DNA of 64,000 nt from Campylobacter cuniculorum DSM 23162 = LMG 24588 (GCF_002104335.1 NZ_CP020867.1:1835206-1899205), one strand, 5' to 3'; counted from the first letter of the stretch, positions 1-9,163 are shown. Notes: generated from the letters alone by a model not told the origin. Translations and numbers: made by a program.

Positions 1-55
1 CATCAATTACCCTCTTGTAAGCATATATAAAAAATTTTACCATATTTTTTTTAAT

Positions 56-640
56 TTACTCCCACCATATCAAATTAAGTTTTGTCAATTTGTATAAGTC
101 TAGATTGCTCAGAAAAACAAATTCACCATTATAAAGTGTCTTGCCCTATTCTATAAATCTTATCAAGTGCGATTATGCCTTAAAGTTTATTTTAATTATT
201 TTTGAGCAATTTAAAAAATCTATTAAATCTAAATTTATCACTGCCACATTAAAAGATACGAGTAAATTTATCATCAGCAGTCAAATCAAACGTAAAAATA
301 TAATCAACATCTTTAATTTTATTCATAATGTTATCGCCATATCACCTAAAAATAACATATCAAAAATATTTTTGTTAAATTTGTGTAGTAAAACACTTAT
401 CTTTTTTGGCATTGTTCATTTTAATGTCTCGCATTTTTTATATCCTCCCACTTACCTAAAATTCTTTATTCTCAAACAACAATTTAGATTATATGACCAG
501 ATAAACCAAATTTGTATTAAATCCAAATGATTTTTTATTAAGTATTTTTACAGCTAAAAATGGTTGTACCTATACTACAAATATATCGAGCACTAAATCA
601 TCTGTATTAGAATAAAGGGAAGTCGTTCTATCGCTTAATT
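56..640 (-). pseudogene. Relic of the 3' part of an adenine DNA methyltransferase gene
   Basis: Read on the minus strand, this stretch holds disconnected pieces of one protein in shifting frames. One piece contains NTDDLVLDIF followed, after a frameshift, by GTT-like residues, which resembles the DFFAGSGTT motif of type III-like N6-adenine methyltransferases. Further on is FDMLFLGDMAITL, then DYIFTFDLTADDKFTRIF, and finally LSNLDLYKLTKLNLIWWE before a TAA. The final LIWWE stop matches the end of the open frame at 2452, so a related gene family member once ended here. Stops and frameshifts interrupt it throughout. The assignment rests on short motifs and is an inference; a profile search of the three frames would settle it. 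Confidence 0.5.
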
Positions 641-673
641 TTTATAATATAAAAAGGGATTAGTTTTTAGCCA

Positions 674-2449
674 TCACAAATATTTTCCTCGTAAAATATC
701 CAAAAATAACTGATTTCTATTTTCTGCATCACAAATTAAAGAATTATAATCCATAAAATTAACTATCACATTATTTTCTTTGTTATATTTATAGCAAATA
801 GGGAATTTTGCATTTGTATATATCCTATTATAATCATCATTTTTAAGATCCTCCAGGATTATATCACTAAACTTCAAAAAACCATAAGCCCAAATTCTTA
901 AGTTTTTTTGTGGATATGCTTCATTAATACAAGAAGCATAATCCAAAATTTGACGATTTGCTTTTGGAAAATAATCTCTACTGTCTTCAGGTTTTTTAAA
1001 TTCTATAAGCAAAATATCAGTGATTTTTTCTTTTTCATAAGTATTTGAAATAATACTTAACAAATCTGGTCTTTCTATCTTACCATGTAATTTTGGAAAA
1101 ATATCTTTGATTTGCATATCACTAAAAATTTTATCATAACACATAAACCTATCGTCAAACAACCAAACATTATTGGTTTTATAATTCTGTTTATCATCAA
1201 ATGTTTTCTGTGGCATAAACAAATTATGAATTTCGGCCTCTATACCACCTTTCTTAACAAAGTTTTTTAATTGTTGAATTAATTTATCTCTATCAAATAC
1301 ATATTCAGCTAATTCTGCTTGAGTCACTTTAGTTAATTTTGATCCATAACCTTCTTTTTCTTTATTGCTATCATCTCTTAAAAAATCTTTATCTTCATTA
1401 AACTCTTTCTTTGCATTTTCTAACATATCATTTGCATTTAACTCATTTCTATATTCAAAATATCCCCCAAGATAAGGCAACTCTTTAATTGATTTTTTTC
1501 TATTTTCTCTAATTGTATTTTCTATATCAAAATTATGTTCTTTATAGATTTCTTTAAGTTGATTTTCCAATTCATTGTATATTTCATTCCAATTCAAATC
1601 TTGAAACTCAAGTGAGTTTTTTTGTTTAGGGTAAATTTGAAATTCATTTCTTTCATCATTAACATTTTTATCAAAATAATCAGATTCTAAGATATAAAAT
1701 ATTCTTAAATCTTTTTCTTTGGGTAAATTATACTTACTGTCTTGATCTAAATCTGAATTTTTTACCACAACCCTATGATTTGCAACATAAAATCCTTCAT
1801 TTTTAAACTCATTATTTCCAAATAAATATGATAGAACAAAAGAATATTTTTTAATTTTAAATTCTTTCTTTTTAAAATAAGGTATATCATTGCTTTTGAT
1901 TTTACCTAATTCTTCATCATTTTTATAAATAGCTATTTGAATATTTTTATTTCCTGTTTTGAAATAAGCCAAAAAATGTTCTACAATTTGATCTCTGATT
2001 TTAGAAAAATTCATTGAAAGTTTATCTTTTGGATTTGACAAAATCACTCTTGTTTCATTATTAAAATCTCGTTCCTTAGGCTCTGTCATGCCATTATCAT
2101 AGGTAAAATCAAATTCTTTATTTTTACTTATAACCTTGACATTCCCAAAAAGCTTGAGATACATAAACCTCCCAATACCCTTGCAACCTAACGATTTCTT
2201 ATAATCACTACGGTATTCCCCAAAAGACCTAATATTACATTCATTAAAACCATCACCATTATCAATCACTTCAATTTTATCTATATAGGAAATTTCAATT
2301 TCATCTTTGTTATATAAGCTACGAGCTGTAATCTTAAGCTCAATATACGTAGCATTCGCCTGCATTGCATTCATTATTAATTCAAATATTACATTTCCAA
2401 CTTTAATATTTTTTAATTCATCTACGACTGCTCTTATATTTATGTTCAT
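674..2449 (-). CDS. GHKL-type ATPase with C-terminal PD-(D/E)XK-like nuclease domain
   Basis: The N-terminus carries the three Bergerat-fold boxes in order: ELIMNAMQANA (residues about 23-33, with Glu23 and Asn27), DNGDGF (63-68) and GCKGIGR (88-94). This is the ATP site of GHKL proteins (gyrase B, Hsp90, MutL, MORC). Near residues 460-490 a PD dipeptide is followed by LLIEFKKP, which fits the acidic/ExK core of PD-(D/E)XK nucleases. The frame is intact at 591 residues. I start it at the ATG at 2449, preceded by GGGAG, rather than 15 bases upstream. It overlaps no gene but directly follows a broken methyltransferase gene, so a role in restriction or phage defence is plausible. No named family was recognised, and the function is inferred from domains and neighbourhood. 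Confidence 0.7.
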   Translation of the reverse strand: MNINIRAVVDELKNIKVGNVIFELIMNAMQANATYIELKITARSLYNKDEIEISYIDKIEVIDNGDGFNECNIRSFGEYRSDYKKSLGCKGIGRFMYLKLFGNVKVISKNKEFDFTYDNGMTEPKERDFNNETRVILSNPKDKLSMNFSKIRDQIVEHFLAYFKTGNKNIQIAIYKNDEELGKIKSNDIPYFKKKEFKIKKYSFVLSYLFGNNEFKNEGFYVANHRVVVKNSDLDQDSKYNLPKEKDLRIFYILESDYFDKNVNDERNEFQIYPKQKNSLEFQDLNWNEIYNELENQLKEIYKEHNFDIENTIRENRKKSIKELPYLGGYFEYRNELNANDMLENAKKEFNEDKDFLRDDSNKEKEGYGSKLTKVTQAELAEYVFDRDKLIQQLKNFVKKGGIEAEIHNLFMPQKTFDDKQNYKTNNVWLFDDRFMCYDKIFSDMQIKDIFPKLHGKIERPDLLSIISNTYEKEKITDILLIEFKKPEDSRDYFPKANRQILDYASCINEAYPQKNLRIWAYGFLKFSDIILEDLKNDDYNRIYTNAKFPICYKYNKENNVIVNFMDYNSLICDAENRNQLFLDILRGKYL

Positions 2450-2451
2450 CT

Positions 2452-3813
2452 CTACTCCCACCATATTAAATTTTTAAGTTTTGGGAATTTGCGGAAGTCA
2501 AGGTTATTGAGAGAGACACATGCACCATTATCAAATTCGCAAGATTCTACGCCCTGCTCTAAAAAGATTCGTTTGATTTTAAGCCCCATAAGATTTGAAA
2601 GGGTTACAAAAATATCAAAATCCTCTCTGCATCCGCTCATATCTAGTTTTATACTCCCTGTTTTATCAAGGATTTTAATGAATTTGCGAGATTTTCTATA
2701 ATAAAGCAAATGGAGTTCTTTCCGTTCTGCAATTTGAGCTTCAAAGCCTTTATCTTTGCTTAAGGATTCAAGCAAGGTTTTATCGCGTGAGTGAAGCAAA
2801 TCAAGGCTAAAGACATATTGCGTGTTTTTTGCAAATTTAGGTTTGAGCCAAAGGGCTTTGAGTTCATTTTCAAAATGTGCGATTTGCTCTATCACTTTAA
2901 AGGCGATTTTGCGTAGGGTTTGTAATCTCTGTATGGTTTGTAAATCCCATGTGGTTTAGCTGTCTTCTTTATAGAGATAGGCAAACATCCACAAATCAAA
3001 CTGCTCCTCTAAAAAACTCTTGGCGTCTTTGTGGATGAAAAAGTCAATTTCTTGTTGTTTTTTGTAGGTTCTAAAGATTTTTTTGAGTTCCTCTTCTGTG
3101 ATTTTTATGTGATACGTTTTGAGAGTTTTGTTGAATTCATCGCTAAACTCGTTCGTATTGTCTTTATAGACCTTAGTAAGATGTGAAAACAAATCTTTTT
3201 GATTGGTCACTTTAATGAGAATTTGCGTTTTATCGTTTTGTGTATTGATATTTTCAAATTTAAAGAAAATTTTGTTTTTTGTGTTGTCTTTGTTTTGCTG
3301 ACAATCACTTGCATCAAACACGACTTCATATTCCCCGCTTTCATCATCTAAAATAAGGCTTTGATACAGAGTGTCGGATTTGACATAATAAAGATTTTGC
3401 GTTTTATAAAAAAGATTCGTGTCTTTGGAATTGCTGTAAATTTTAGCATAAATGTTTTTATACATCGGCGTGTCTTTGAAAAATGGTGTGCCTGTGTCAT
3501 TGAGATAAGAATCAAAGAAAGTGTAAAGTTTATTATAAATGTCTCTACAATCCCATGGGTCATTTTGTGCGTCAATCTCTTGTTCTAAAGAATCTTTGAT
3601 GTGATTGAAATATTTGTATTTGATTTGCATAAGATTAGAAAAGCCATTTTGTGCAGCTTGGAGTTCATTTTGTGCATGGGCTTGTTTTTGTGCTTCTTGC
3701 AATTTTTTTTGATAATTTTCATCATTTGAAAGTTCTTTTTGATGAAAAGCCTTGACTTTCACACCTAAATAACAATCCTCTAATCTTGAAAAAAATGCCT
3801 GTTTATAATCCAT
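2452..3813 (-). pseudogene. Broken type III-like adenine methyltransferase gene (N-terminal region fused to short C-terminus)
   Basis: Two open frames (3813-2956 and 2895-2452) are in the same reading frame, separated only by a TAA at 2956-2958. Translation across the stop stays protein-like (…LQTLRKIAFKVIEQIAHF…), so this is a nonsense mutation. The first part shows features I associate with the N-terminal region of large Mod-like methyltransferases: LFYKTQNLYYVKSDTLYQS, FRTYKKQQEIDFFI, KDAKSFLEEQFDLWMF, and then FENELKALWLKPKF. The second part jumps to a C-terminal end (LSNLMGLKIKRIF, ending in LIWWE). The methyltransferase core with its DPPF and FxGxG motifs is absent, so a large internal deletion is inferred. 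Start at 3813 is set by AAGGAT seven bases upstream. It should have no methylase activity. Confidence 0.65.
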
Positions 3814-3832
3814 ATGTATCCTTTTAACCAAT

Positions 3833-3918
3833 CTTGCATTGCGTTTGATTCTAAACTTTGCAATGCCTTAGTTGAAATTTTTGCAAAGCCTTAATTTAAA
3901 TCTTGCAAAGCCTTTATG
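3833..3918. repeat. Degenerate tandem repeat, about 22-23 bp period
   Basis: Three to four imperfect copies of a unit built around TTGCAAAGCCTTAATTTAAAT follow each other just upstream of the broken methyltransferase gene. The clearest copies begin near 3857, 3879 and 3902. The rest of 3814-4211 holds no gene that I can see. Copies are too degenerate to call an iteron array with confidence. Confidence 0.45.
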
Positions 3919-4170
3919 ACGCTTTGATTTTGACGCTACCTTGCGATAGCTTTGTGTGTTCTTGCTTTTAAATTATTTTTTGCCCTTTAAAAGGGATTAG
4001 CAAAGCACATCATTTTGTATATTAAATTGACATATCAAAAATTGGAGCATTCTACTTTAAATTTACTTAGAATTTAATATATTGTTATCTTAATAAAATG
4101 GCTTTTTATAAATTTTTAATTGAAAAGCTGTGAAATTTTACCTTTATACTTTTATGAGTTTTTACAAAAT

Positions 4171-4181
4171 TGTGCTAGAAT
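4171..4181 (+). promoter_or_regulatory. Extended -10 promoter for surE
   Basis: TGTGCTAGAAT lies about 30 bases before the surE start. TAGAAT preceded by TG-type bases is the usual Campylobacter housekeeping promoter form; no -35 box is needed in this genus. Confidence 0.45.
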
Positions 4182-4211
4182 TTCTTTTTAATTTTCAAGG
4201 AAATTTGTTAT

Positions 4212-4982
4212 ATGAAAGAAATTTTAATCACCAACGATGATGGTTTTGAGAGTGAGGGGCTTAAAAAGCTTATCAAAATGCTAAAAAAAGAGTTTAAAGC
4301 TAAAATCACTATCGTTGCTCCTGCTAATGAAAAATCCGCTTGTTCTCATTCTATCACTTTAACTAAGCCTTTAAGATTTATACGCGTGGGAAAGAGATTT
4401 TATAAACTTGATGATGGCACACCGGCAGATTGCATATATTTGGCTTTACATGCTCTTTATAAAAATCGTTTGCCTGACCTTGTGATTAGCGGGATAAACA
4501 AGGGGGCTAATGTGGGCGAGGATATAACTTATTCTGGCACTTGTGCGGGTGCAATGGAAGCGGTTTTGCAAGGAATTCCTGCCCTCGCTCTTTCTCAATT
4601 TTATAAAAACAGCGAAAAAGAATTTGATTTTAAACAAGCTTTAAAAATCACAAAAGAAATCATTAAAAAGATCTTCGCTCAAGGCTTTCCTTTGGAAAAA
4701 AAAGAATTTTTAAACATCAATTTTCCTTCTGTAAAAACGAAATTTAAAGGCATTAAAATCTGCAAAGCCGGAAAAAGGGTTTATAATTACGAGGCTCATT
4801 CAAATGTCAATCCTAGAGGAGTTGAGTATTATTGGCTTGCAAGCTCGAATTTGGATTTTGAAGATGAAAAAGATTCAGATATTGCACTTTTAAAACAAGG
4901 TTATGCGACAATTACGCCTATAATGCTTGATTTAACCGCTTATAAAAAGATGAAAAATTTAAAAAAATGGCTCAAGGATTAA
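4212..4982 (+). CDS. surE: 5'/3'-nucleotidase SurE
   Basis: SurE removes phosphate from nucleoside monophosphates and is linked to stationary-phase survival. The N-terminal metal site ITNDDGFESEG (Asp9 and Asp10) is intact, followed by VAPANEKSACSHSIT (the loop with the catalytic Ser and Asn), the DGTPADC segment and VISGINKGANVGEDITYSGT, all family signatures. At 256 residues it has the usual length. AAGGA lies about ten bases before the ATG. It is followed after four bases by the tcdA-like gene on the same strand, the same pair as in C. jejuni (Cj0293-Cj0294), so the two are probably cotranscribed. Confidence 0.95.
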   Translation: MKEILITNDDGFESEGLKKLIKMLKKEFKAKITIVAPANEKSACSHSITLTKPLRFIRVGKRFYKLDDGTPADCIYLALHALYKNRLPDLVISGINKGANVGEDITYSGTCAGAMEAVLQGIPALALSQFYKNSEKEFDFKQALKITKEIIKKIFAQGFPLEKKEFLNINFPSVKTKFKGIKICKAGKRVYNYEAHSNVNPRGVEYYWLASSNLDFEDEKDSDIALLKQGYATITPIMLDLTAYKKMKNLKKWLKD

Positions 4983-4986
4983 GACA

Positions 4987-5640
4987 ATGAATGACAGATT
5001 TACACGCGTCAAATGGTTAATTAAAGATAAAAATTTTGAAAAAATCACAAAAACAAAGGTTTTAGTTTGCGGACTTGGTGGAGTGGGCGGAATGTGCGTT
5101 GATGCCCTTTTTCGCACAGGTTTTACACATTTAACCCTCATTGATGCGGATAGTTTTGAAATCACAAATCAAAACCGCCAAATTCATAGTGAATATATAG
5201 GCGAAGAAAAAGCTAAGGTTTTTGAAAGAATTTATAATGCTAAAGGCATAGTTTCAAAAATTGATGAGGAATTTTTGAAAAATTTTGATTTAGGTGCATT
5301 TGATTTAATCATTGATGCCATTGATGATATACCTGCAAAAGTTGCTTTGGCAAAAGAAATTGATTTTAAAAAACAAATCTTCATCTCTTCAACGGGCGGG
5401 GCAAGGAAGCTTGATTCTACGCGTATTAAAATTGCAAGTATTTTTAAAACTCACGGGGATGCTTTGGCGAAAAAATTCCGCTATGAACTTAGAAAATCAG
5501 GTTTTAAGGGGGATTTTGATGTGGTGTTTTCTGATGAAACGCCTCATTGTAAAGACTTAGGCTCTTTTATGGGTGTTACAGCGTGTTTTGGTTTGACTTT
5601 AGCCTCCTTAGCACTTAAAAAAACCCTTCATCTTGCTTAA
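4987..5640 (+). CDS. tcdA: ThiF/E1-like adenylating enzyme, TcdA (CsdL) family
   Basis: The protein has the ATP-binding GLGGVGG (about residues 29-35), the DADSFEITNQNRQ segment with the conserved Asn/Arg that contacts ATP, and the HGDALAKKFRYELRKSG and VVFSDE elements typical of TcdA. TcdA cyclises the N6-threonylcarbamoyl group of t6A37 in tRNA. It is 217 residues, shorter than the 268 of E. coli TcdA, mostly through a shorter C-terminus. No zinc-binding CxxC pairs of MoeB type are visible, which argues against a molybdopterin role despite the nearby mod genes. It follows surE by four bases. Confidence 0.75.
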   Translation: MNDRFTRVKWLIKDKNFEKITKTKVLVCGLGGVGGMCVDALFRTGFTHLTLIDADSFEITNQNRQIHSEYIGEEKAKVFERIYNAKGIVSKIDEEFLKNFDLGAFDLIIDAIDDIPAKVALAKEIDFKKQIFISSTGGARKLDSTRIKIASIFKTHGDALAKKFRYELRKSGFKGDFDVVFSDETPHCKDLGSFMGVTACFGLTLASLALKKTLHLA

Positions 5641-5937
5641 AATATTATGGGAATTTGCTTTTTAAATTCATCAAAAAAATATGGATTGACACTCTTTTAA
5701 AATTTTTTAGCAAATTATAAGACATTTATACCTTTATAATTTTGATTAAAAATTATACTAAAAACAAAAATTGATAATTGCTCTAAGAGATAATTTAAAA
5801 TCAAATTAAAAAATTCTTAGCTTACAAGATTCCTAAAGAGCATTAAATTTTTCACTTAAAATTCAAAAAAGAATGAAAATTTTAATCGCTTTTTGGTTGT
5901 TAAAAATTATTTTTGTAAGCAAAAATTGAAAATCTTT
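5641..5937. other. Intergenic, no gene seen
   Basis: AT-rich spacer between convergent tcdA (+) and the phosphoethanolamine-transferase-like gene (-). No convincing hairpin, ORF or RNA gene was found. Confidence 0.5.
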
Positions 5938-7563
5938 TTAAGGCGAATGGGTTTTAAATTCTAATTTTTCTCCCTGCTTTAAAACTTCTATATAGCCATT
6001 GTTTCCCGCCAAATCATTGCCATTGATATAAAAAATTCCTTGCTTAAAATTTGGATTGATGATTTTAAAACCCATAAGTTTAGCAAGTGCTACACCTAAT
6101 TCATAATGCGTTGGTGTAAAAATCTGCCTTAAATCTTTGATGAATTCATCATCCTTTTTCACCCCATACGCACTTGCAAAAATAGGAATATTCGCAACAT
6201 TTTTGCTCAAAAATCCATGATGGAATTCGCTTTGATTGTTCTCGCCTAATTCTCCTAGTGTTTCACCATGATCGGGCACAAAAAGTATATAAGTAGGCGT
6301 TTTCATTGTTTTGAATTTTTCAAAGATATGCGATAAAACATAGTCATCAAAAATGATTGAATTATCATAAGTATTGATGATATTTTGATTTAAATCACGC
6401 GATAAAGGAAAAACATCGGCTTGTTTGTAGCCTTTGTATTGGTCTTTATAGGGAACATGGGAACTTCTTTGATGAAAGACGATGAAATTCGAACCCTCTT
6501 TAAATAAAGGGGCTAATTCATCAAGTTTTTTAAGCAAGACTAAATCACCTATTTTTGAAGATTTTAAAGCATAATTTTCTTTCGTGTATAAAACATCAAT
6601 AAAATTTGAACTCATATAAGAAAGCAGAGATTCTTCTTGATTAGAAATATAATAAGTCTTAAATCCCGCTTGTTTAGCAAGTTTAAAAAGATGCGTGTTT
6701 TCATTTAAAATATGTTGTATATCATTGTGATTGTAAGAAATATTCATAAACATAGGCAAACTAACATTTGTCAAAACAGAGCTTGATAAAGCCTTTTTAG
6801 CGATGAAATTTTCATCGTTTAAAGCTAATTCTTTGAGTTTTGGAGTGGTGTTTCTTTCATATCCTAACAAAGCTATGTGATTGGCATTGACACTTTCTCC
6901 TAAAATCAAAACAATATTTCTTGGTGAAACTTTTTCATATGAGAGTTCATAGGGCAAATATTTTGGGATGTCTTTGTTTTTTGTTTTAAGATAGATTAAA
7001 AAATACGCAGTGAAGACCTTCAAATCATTCAACAAACTTATATCATCGTTTCTGGGAACAAAATTTCTTATATGCGGACTTTTAAAAAGGGCTTTATAGG
7101 GCAAAATGCTTAGCAATAAAATGAGTAAAATCGTAGCAATGAAGCTTGTTTTGCTTTGAATTTTAAGATAGAGAAAAATCAAAGTTCCATAGACACACAA
7201 AAGCACAAAGACATGAAATAATCCCCAAGGCAAAACCCCCTGACTCGCCAAAGCAATTTCTTTAAATTCTCCCCACATTAAATGCAAAGAATAGACATTT
7301 AAAGGCGTTTTGAAATAAAAAATATGACTAAATTGTATGAGCTCCATCAATAAAAACAAAACAAATAAACAAAGGCTTAAAAAACGTGGCTTAACTAAGG
7401 GTAAAATCAAACTTGCAGGGATAAAAGCGGCTAAAAACTGAAAGGAAAGACGTGGAGAGTAAAAATCATTGACAAGAGAAAAAATAAATCCCGTCGCAAT
7501 AAAAGCTAAAAAAGTGGCAAGGCTTAGAGCAAGATACCCCCCCCATTTTCTTAAATGAAACAT
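5938..7563 (-). CDS. Phosphoethanolamine transferase / sulfatase-like membrane protein, phase-variable
   Basis: About five hydrophobic segments in the first 175 residues precede a periplasmic alkaline-phosphatase-fold domain. Family landmarks are LILGESVNANHIALLGYERN (metal Glu), ALSSSVLTNVSLPMF (the Thr is the likely catalytic nucleophile), FHQRSSHVPY, and VPDHGETLGE with the metal-binding Asp-His. This is the EptA/EptC family, which adds phosphoethanolamine from phosphatidylethanolamine to lipid A, LOS, flagellar rod or N-glycan. At 541 residues it has family length. AAGGAGC precedes the ATG by four bases. A G8 tract sits at codons 7-9 and the frame is open in this sequence (ON); G7 gives a stop a few codons later. 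Whether it is the eptC orthologue or a second paralogue cannot be told here. Confidence 0.85.
   Translation of the reverse strand: MFHLRKWGGYLALSLATFLAFIATGFIFSLVNDFYSPRLSFQFLAAFIPASLILPLVKPRFLSLCLFVLFLLMELIQFSHIFYFKTPLNVYSLHLMWGEFKEIALASQGVLPWGLFHVFVLLCVYGTLIFLYLKIQSKTSFIATILLILLLSILPYKALFKSPHIRNFVPRNDDISLLNDLKVFTAYFLIYLKTKNKDIPKYLPYELSYEKVSPRNIVLILGESVNANHIALLGYERNTTPKLKELALNDENFIAKKALSSSVLTNVSLPMFMNISYNHNDIQHILNENTHLFKLAKQAGFKTYYISNQEESLLSYMSSNFIDVLYTKENYALKSSKIGDLVLLKKLDELAPLFKEGSNFIVFHQRSSHVPYKDQYKGYKQADVFPLSRDLNQNIINTYDNSIIFDDYVLSHIFEKFKTMKTPTYILFVPDHGETLGELGENNQSEFHHGFLSKNVANIPIFASAYGVKKDDEFIKDLRQIFTPTHYELGVALAKLMGFKIINPNFKQGIFYINGNDLAGNNGYIEVLKQGEKLEFKTHSP
7537..7544 (-). repeat. G8 contingency tract in the phosphoethanolamine-transferase-like gene
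   Basis: Eight C on the plus strand give eight G on the coding strand at codons 7-9. Tracts of eight or more G slip in length in Campylobacter. With eight the reading frame is open; one fewer gives a TAA within five codons. Confidence 0.75.
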
Positions 7564-7597
7564 TCAAGCTCCTTAATGAAAAGTTGATAAAATGAAA

Positions 7598-7603
7598 ATT
7601 ATA
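7598..7603 (-). promoter_or_regulatory. -10 box of the phosphoethanolamine-transferase-like gene
   Basis: TATAAT on the minus strand, 35 bases before the start codon and overlapping the modC stop codon, so the gene can be expressed independently of the mod operon. Confidence 0.45.
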
Positions 7604-8483
7604 GTATTTTTTCGTTAATGATTAAGGGATTAAAAGCCTTGATAGAAAGCAAGAGTGTATCGCCGATTTTAACTTCTTTGTGGTATTTTAAAAATTCTTC
7701 TTCGCTTAGGGTGATTTTTATGAGATTTTCATTTAAAAGCAGGGTGAAAATGACCATAATATCGCTTCTTTTAATCTCAAGTAAAACAGCACTCAAACGC
7801 AATTTCGCACTGATATTTGATTGAGTAAAAAACTCATTTTTAGGGACATTTTTTATGATTTGACCCCCTTTAAGCTCTAAAATTTTATGGCTAAGCTTAT
7901 AAATTTCAGCCAAATCATGACTGACAAGCAAGGTTGTGGGTTTAAAATGATTTAAAATTTGAGCAAGTTCATCTTGCAAATAAGCTCTCATCTTAAAATC
8001 AACCGCACTCAAAGGCTCATCTAAAAGCAAAAATTCGGGCTCTCTTGCTAAGGCTCTTGCCAAAGCCACTCTTTGTGCTTGTCCGCCTGAAAGCTCTTTA
8101 GGGTAAATTTTGGATAAGTTCTTTAAATCCATAAGCTCTAAAAGCTCTTCTGTTTTTTTCTTTGAATGTGAAGCGTAAGAAATATTTTCTTTAACTGTCA
8201 TGTTTGGAAAAAGAGCATAATCTTGAAACATAAAGCCGATTTTTCTCTTTTGAGCGCAAAGATTGATGCCCTTTTGAGTGTCCAACCACACTTTATCTCC
8301 GACCTCAATGCGTCCAAATTCAGGTCTAATAAGCCCCGCAATAATCTTAAGCAAGGTCGTCTTACCCGCTCCGCTTTCACCAAAAATAGCATTTATTTTT
8401 CCCTCATCAAACATGGTTTGACATTCAAGTTTTATCCGCCCTTGTGCTGAATTCATAGAATGTTTTATGTCAATTTTTATCAT
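7599..8483 (-). CDS. modC: Molybdate ABC transporter ATP-binding protein ModC
   Basis: The cytoplasmic ATPase of the molybdate importer. It has Walker A GESGAGKTT (about residues 34-42), the Q-loop in FMFQDYALFPNMTV, the signature LSGGQAQRVALARAL, Walker B LLLDEPLSAVD and the switch His in LVSHDL. A C-terminal extension after about residue 225 resembles a degenerate TOBE/MOP domain. It is 294 residues long, slightly shorter than ModC proteins of enteric bacteria. It is the last gene of modA-TOBE gene-modB-modC, eight bases after modB. Confidence 0.9.
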   Translation of the reverse strand: MIKIDIKHSMNSAQGRIKLECQTMFDEGKINAIFGESGAGKTTLLKIIAGLIRPEFGRIEVGDKVWLDTQKGINLCAQKRKIGFMFQDYALFPNMTVKENISYASHSKKKTEELLELMDLKNLSKIYPKELSGGQAQRVALARALAREPEFLLLDEPLSAVDFKMRAYLQDELAQILNHFKPTTLLVSHDLAEIYKLSHKILELKGGQIIKNVPKNEFFTQSNISAKLRLSAVLLEIKRSDIMVIFTLLLNENLIKITLSEEEFLKYHKEVKIGDTLLLSIKAFNPLIINEKIL

Positions 8484-8491
8484 TTTTTATC

Positions 8492-9163
8492 TTAATTGTT
8501 GAATTTTTTATTGACAAAATAAAGGCTTAAAAGCAAAATGAAGCTTAAAGCAAATAATGCAAACGCGTATTGATGCGCTAAGGTATAGTTTAAAGCTTCA
8601 AGTTCATCATAAATGGCTATACTTGCAACTAAGGTTTCGCCTTTTTTATGTCCGCCTATCATCATCACAACTCCAAATTCACCGATTGTATGGGCAAAAG
8701 CCATCACACAAGCTGAAAAAATTCCTGCTTTGCAATTTGGTAAAATGATTCTAAAAAGTGTTTCTATTTTACCTTTTCCAAGCGTGTAAGAAACGTGGAT
8801 TAAATTTGGATTGAGAGAAGAAAAGGCACTTTGTAAAGGATTAACCATAAAAGGTAAAGAAAAAATCATAGAAGCAAAGACAAGTCCTTCAAAGGTAAAA
8901 ACTAAAGAGAGATTAAAATATTCTTTTAAAAACGCACCGATGATTGAATTTTGTGAAAAAGCTATAAGCAGGTAAAATCCCAAAACACTCGGCGGTAAAA
9001 CCAAAGGCATAGCAACAATCACTTGAAAAATAGCTTTTAAAGGAAAATTCACAAAAGCAAACATATAAGCGATAAAAATTCCAACAAAAAAAAGCAAAAA
9101 GGTCGTAAGAAAAGCGAGTTTAAAACTCAACCACAAGGTTTGTAAAAAATCATAATCAAACAT
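8492..9163 (-). CDS. modB: Molybdate ABC transporter permease ModB
   Basis: An inner-membrane protein with five to six hydrophobic helices. The EAA-type coupling loop is visible as LGKGKIETLFRIILPNCKAG, followed by AFAHTIGEFGVVMMIGG, a ModB signature. It is 223 residues, as usual. Its start abuts the stop of the TOBE gene, indicating translational coupling. With ModA and ModC it forms the high-affinity molybdate (possibly tungstate) importer that supplies molybdoenzymes such as formate dehydrogenase and nitrate reductase. Confidence 0.92.
   Translation of the reverse strand: MFDYDFLQTLWLSFKLAFLTTFLLFFVGIFIAYMFAFVNFPLKAIFQVIVAMPLVLPPSVLGFYLLIAFSQNSIIGAFLKEYFNLSLVFTFEGLVFASMIFSLPFMVNPLQSAFSSLNPNLIHVSYTLGKGKIETLFRIILPNCKAGIFSACVMAFAHTIGEFGVVMMIGGHKKGETLVASIAIYDELEALNYTLAHQYAFALFALSFILLLSLYFVNKKFNN

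Noticed and set aside
141-530. Plus-strand open frame of 129 codons
   Set aside because: TTG start, no ribosome site, low-complexity translation, and the minus strand carries methyltransferase-like motifs in the same place.
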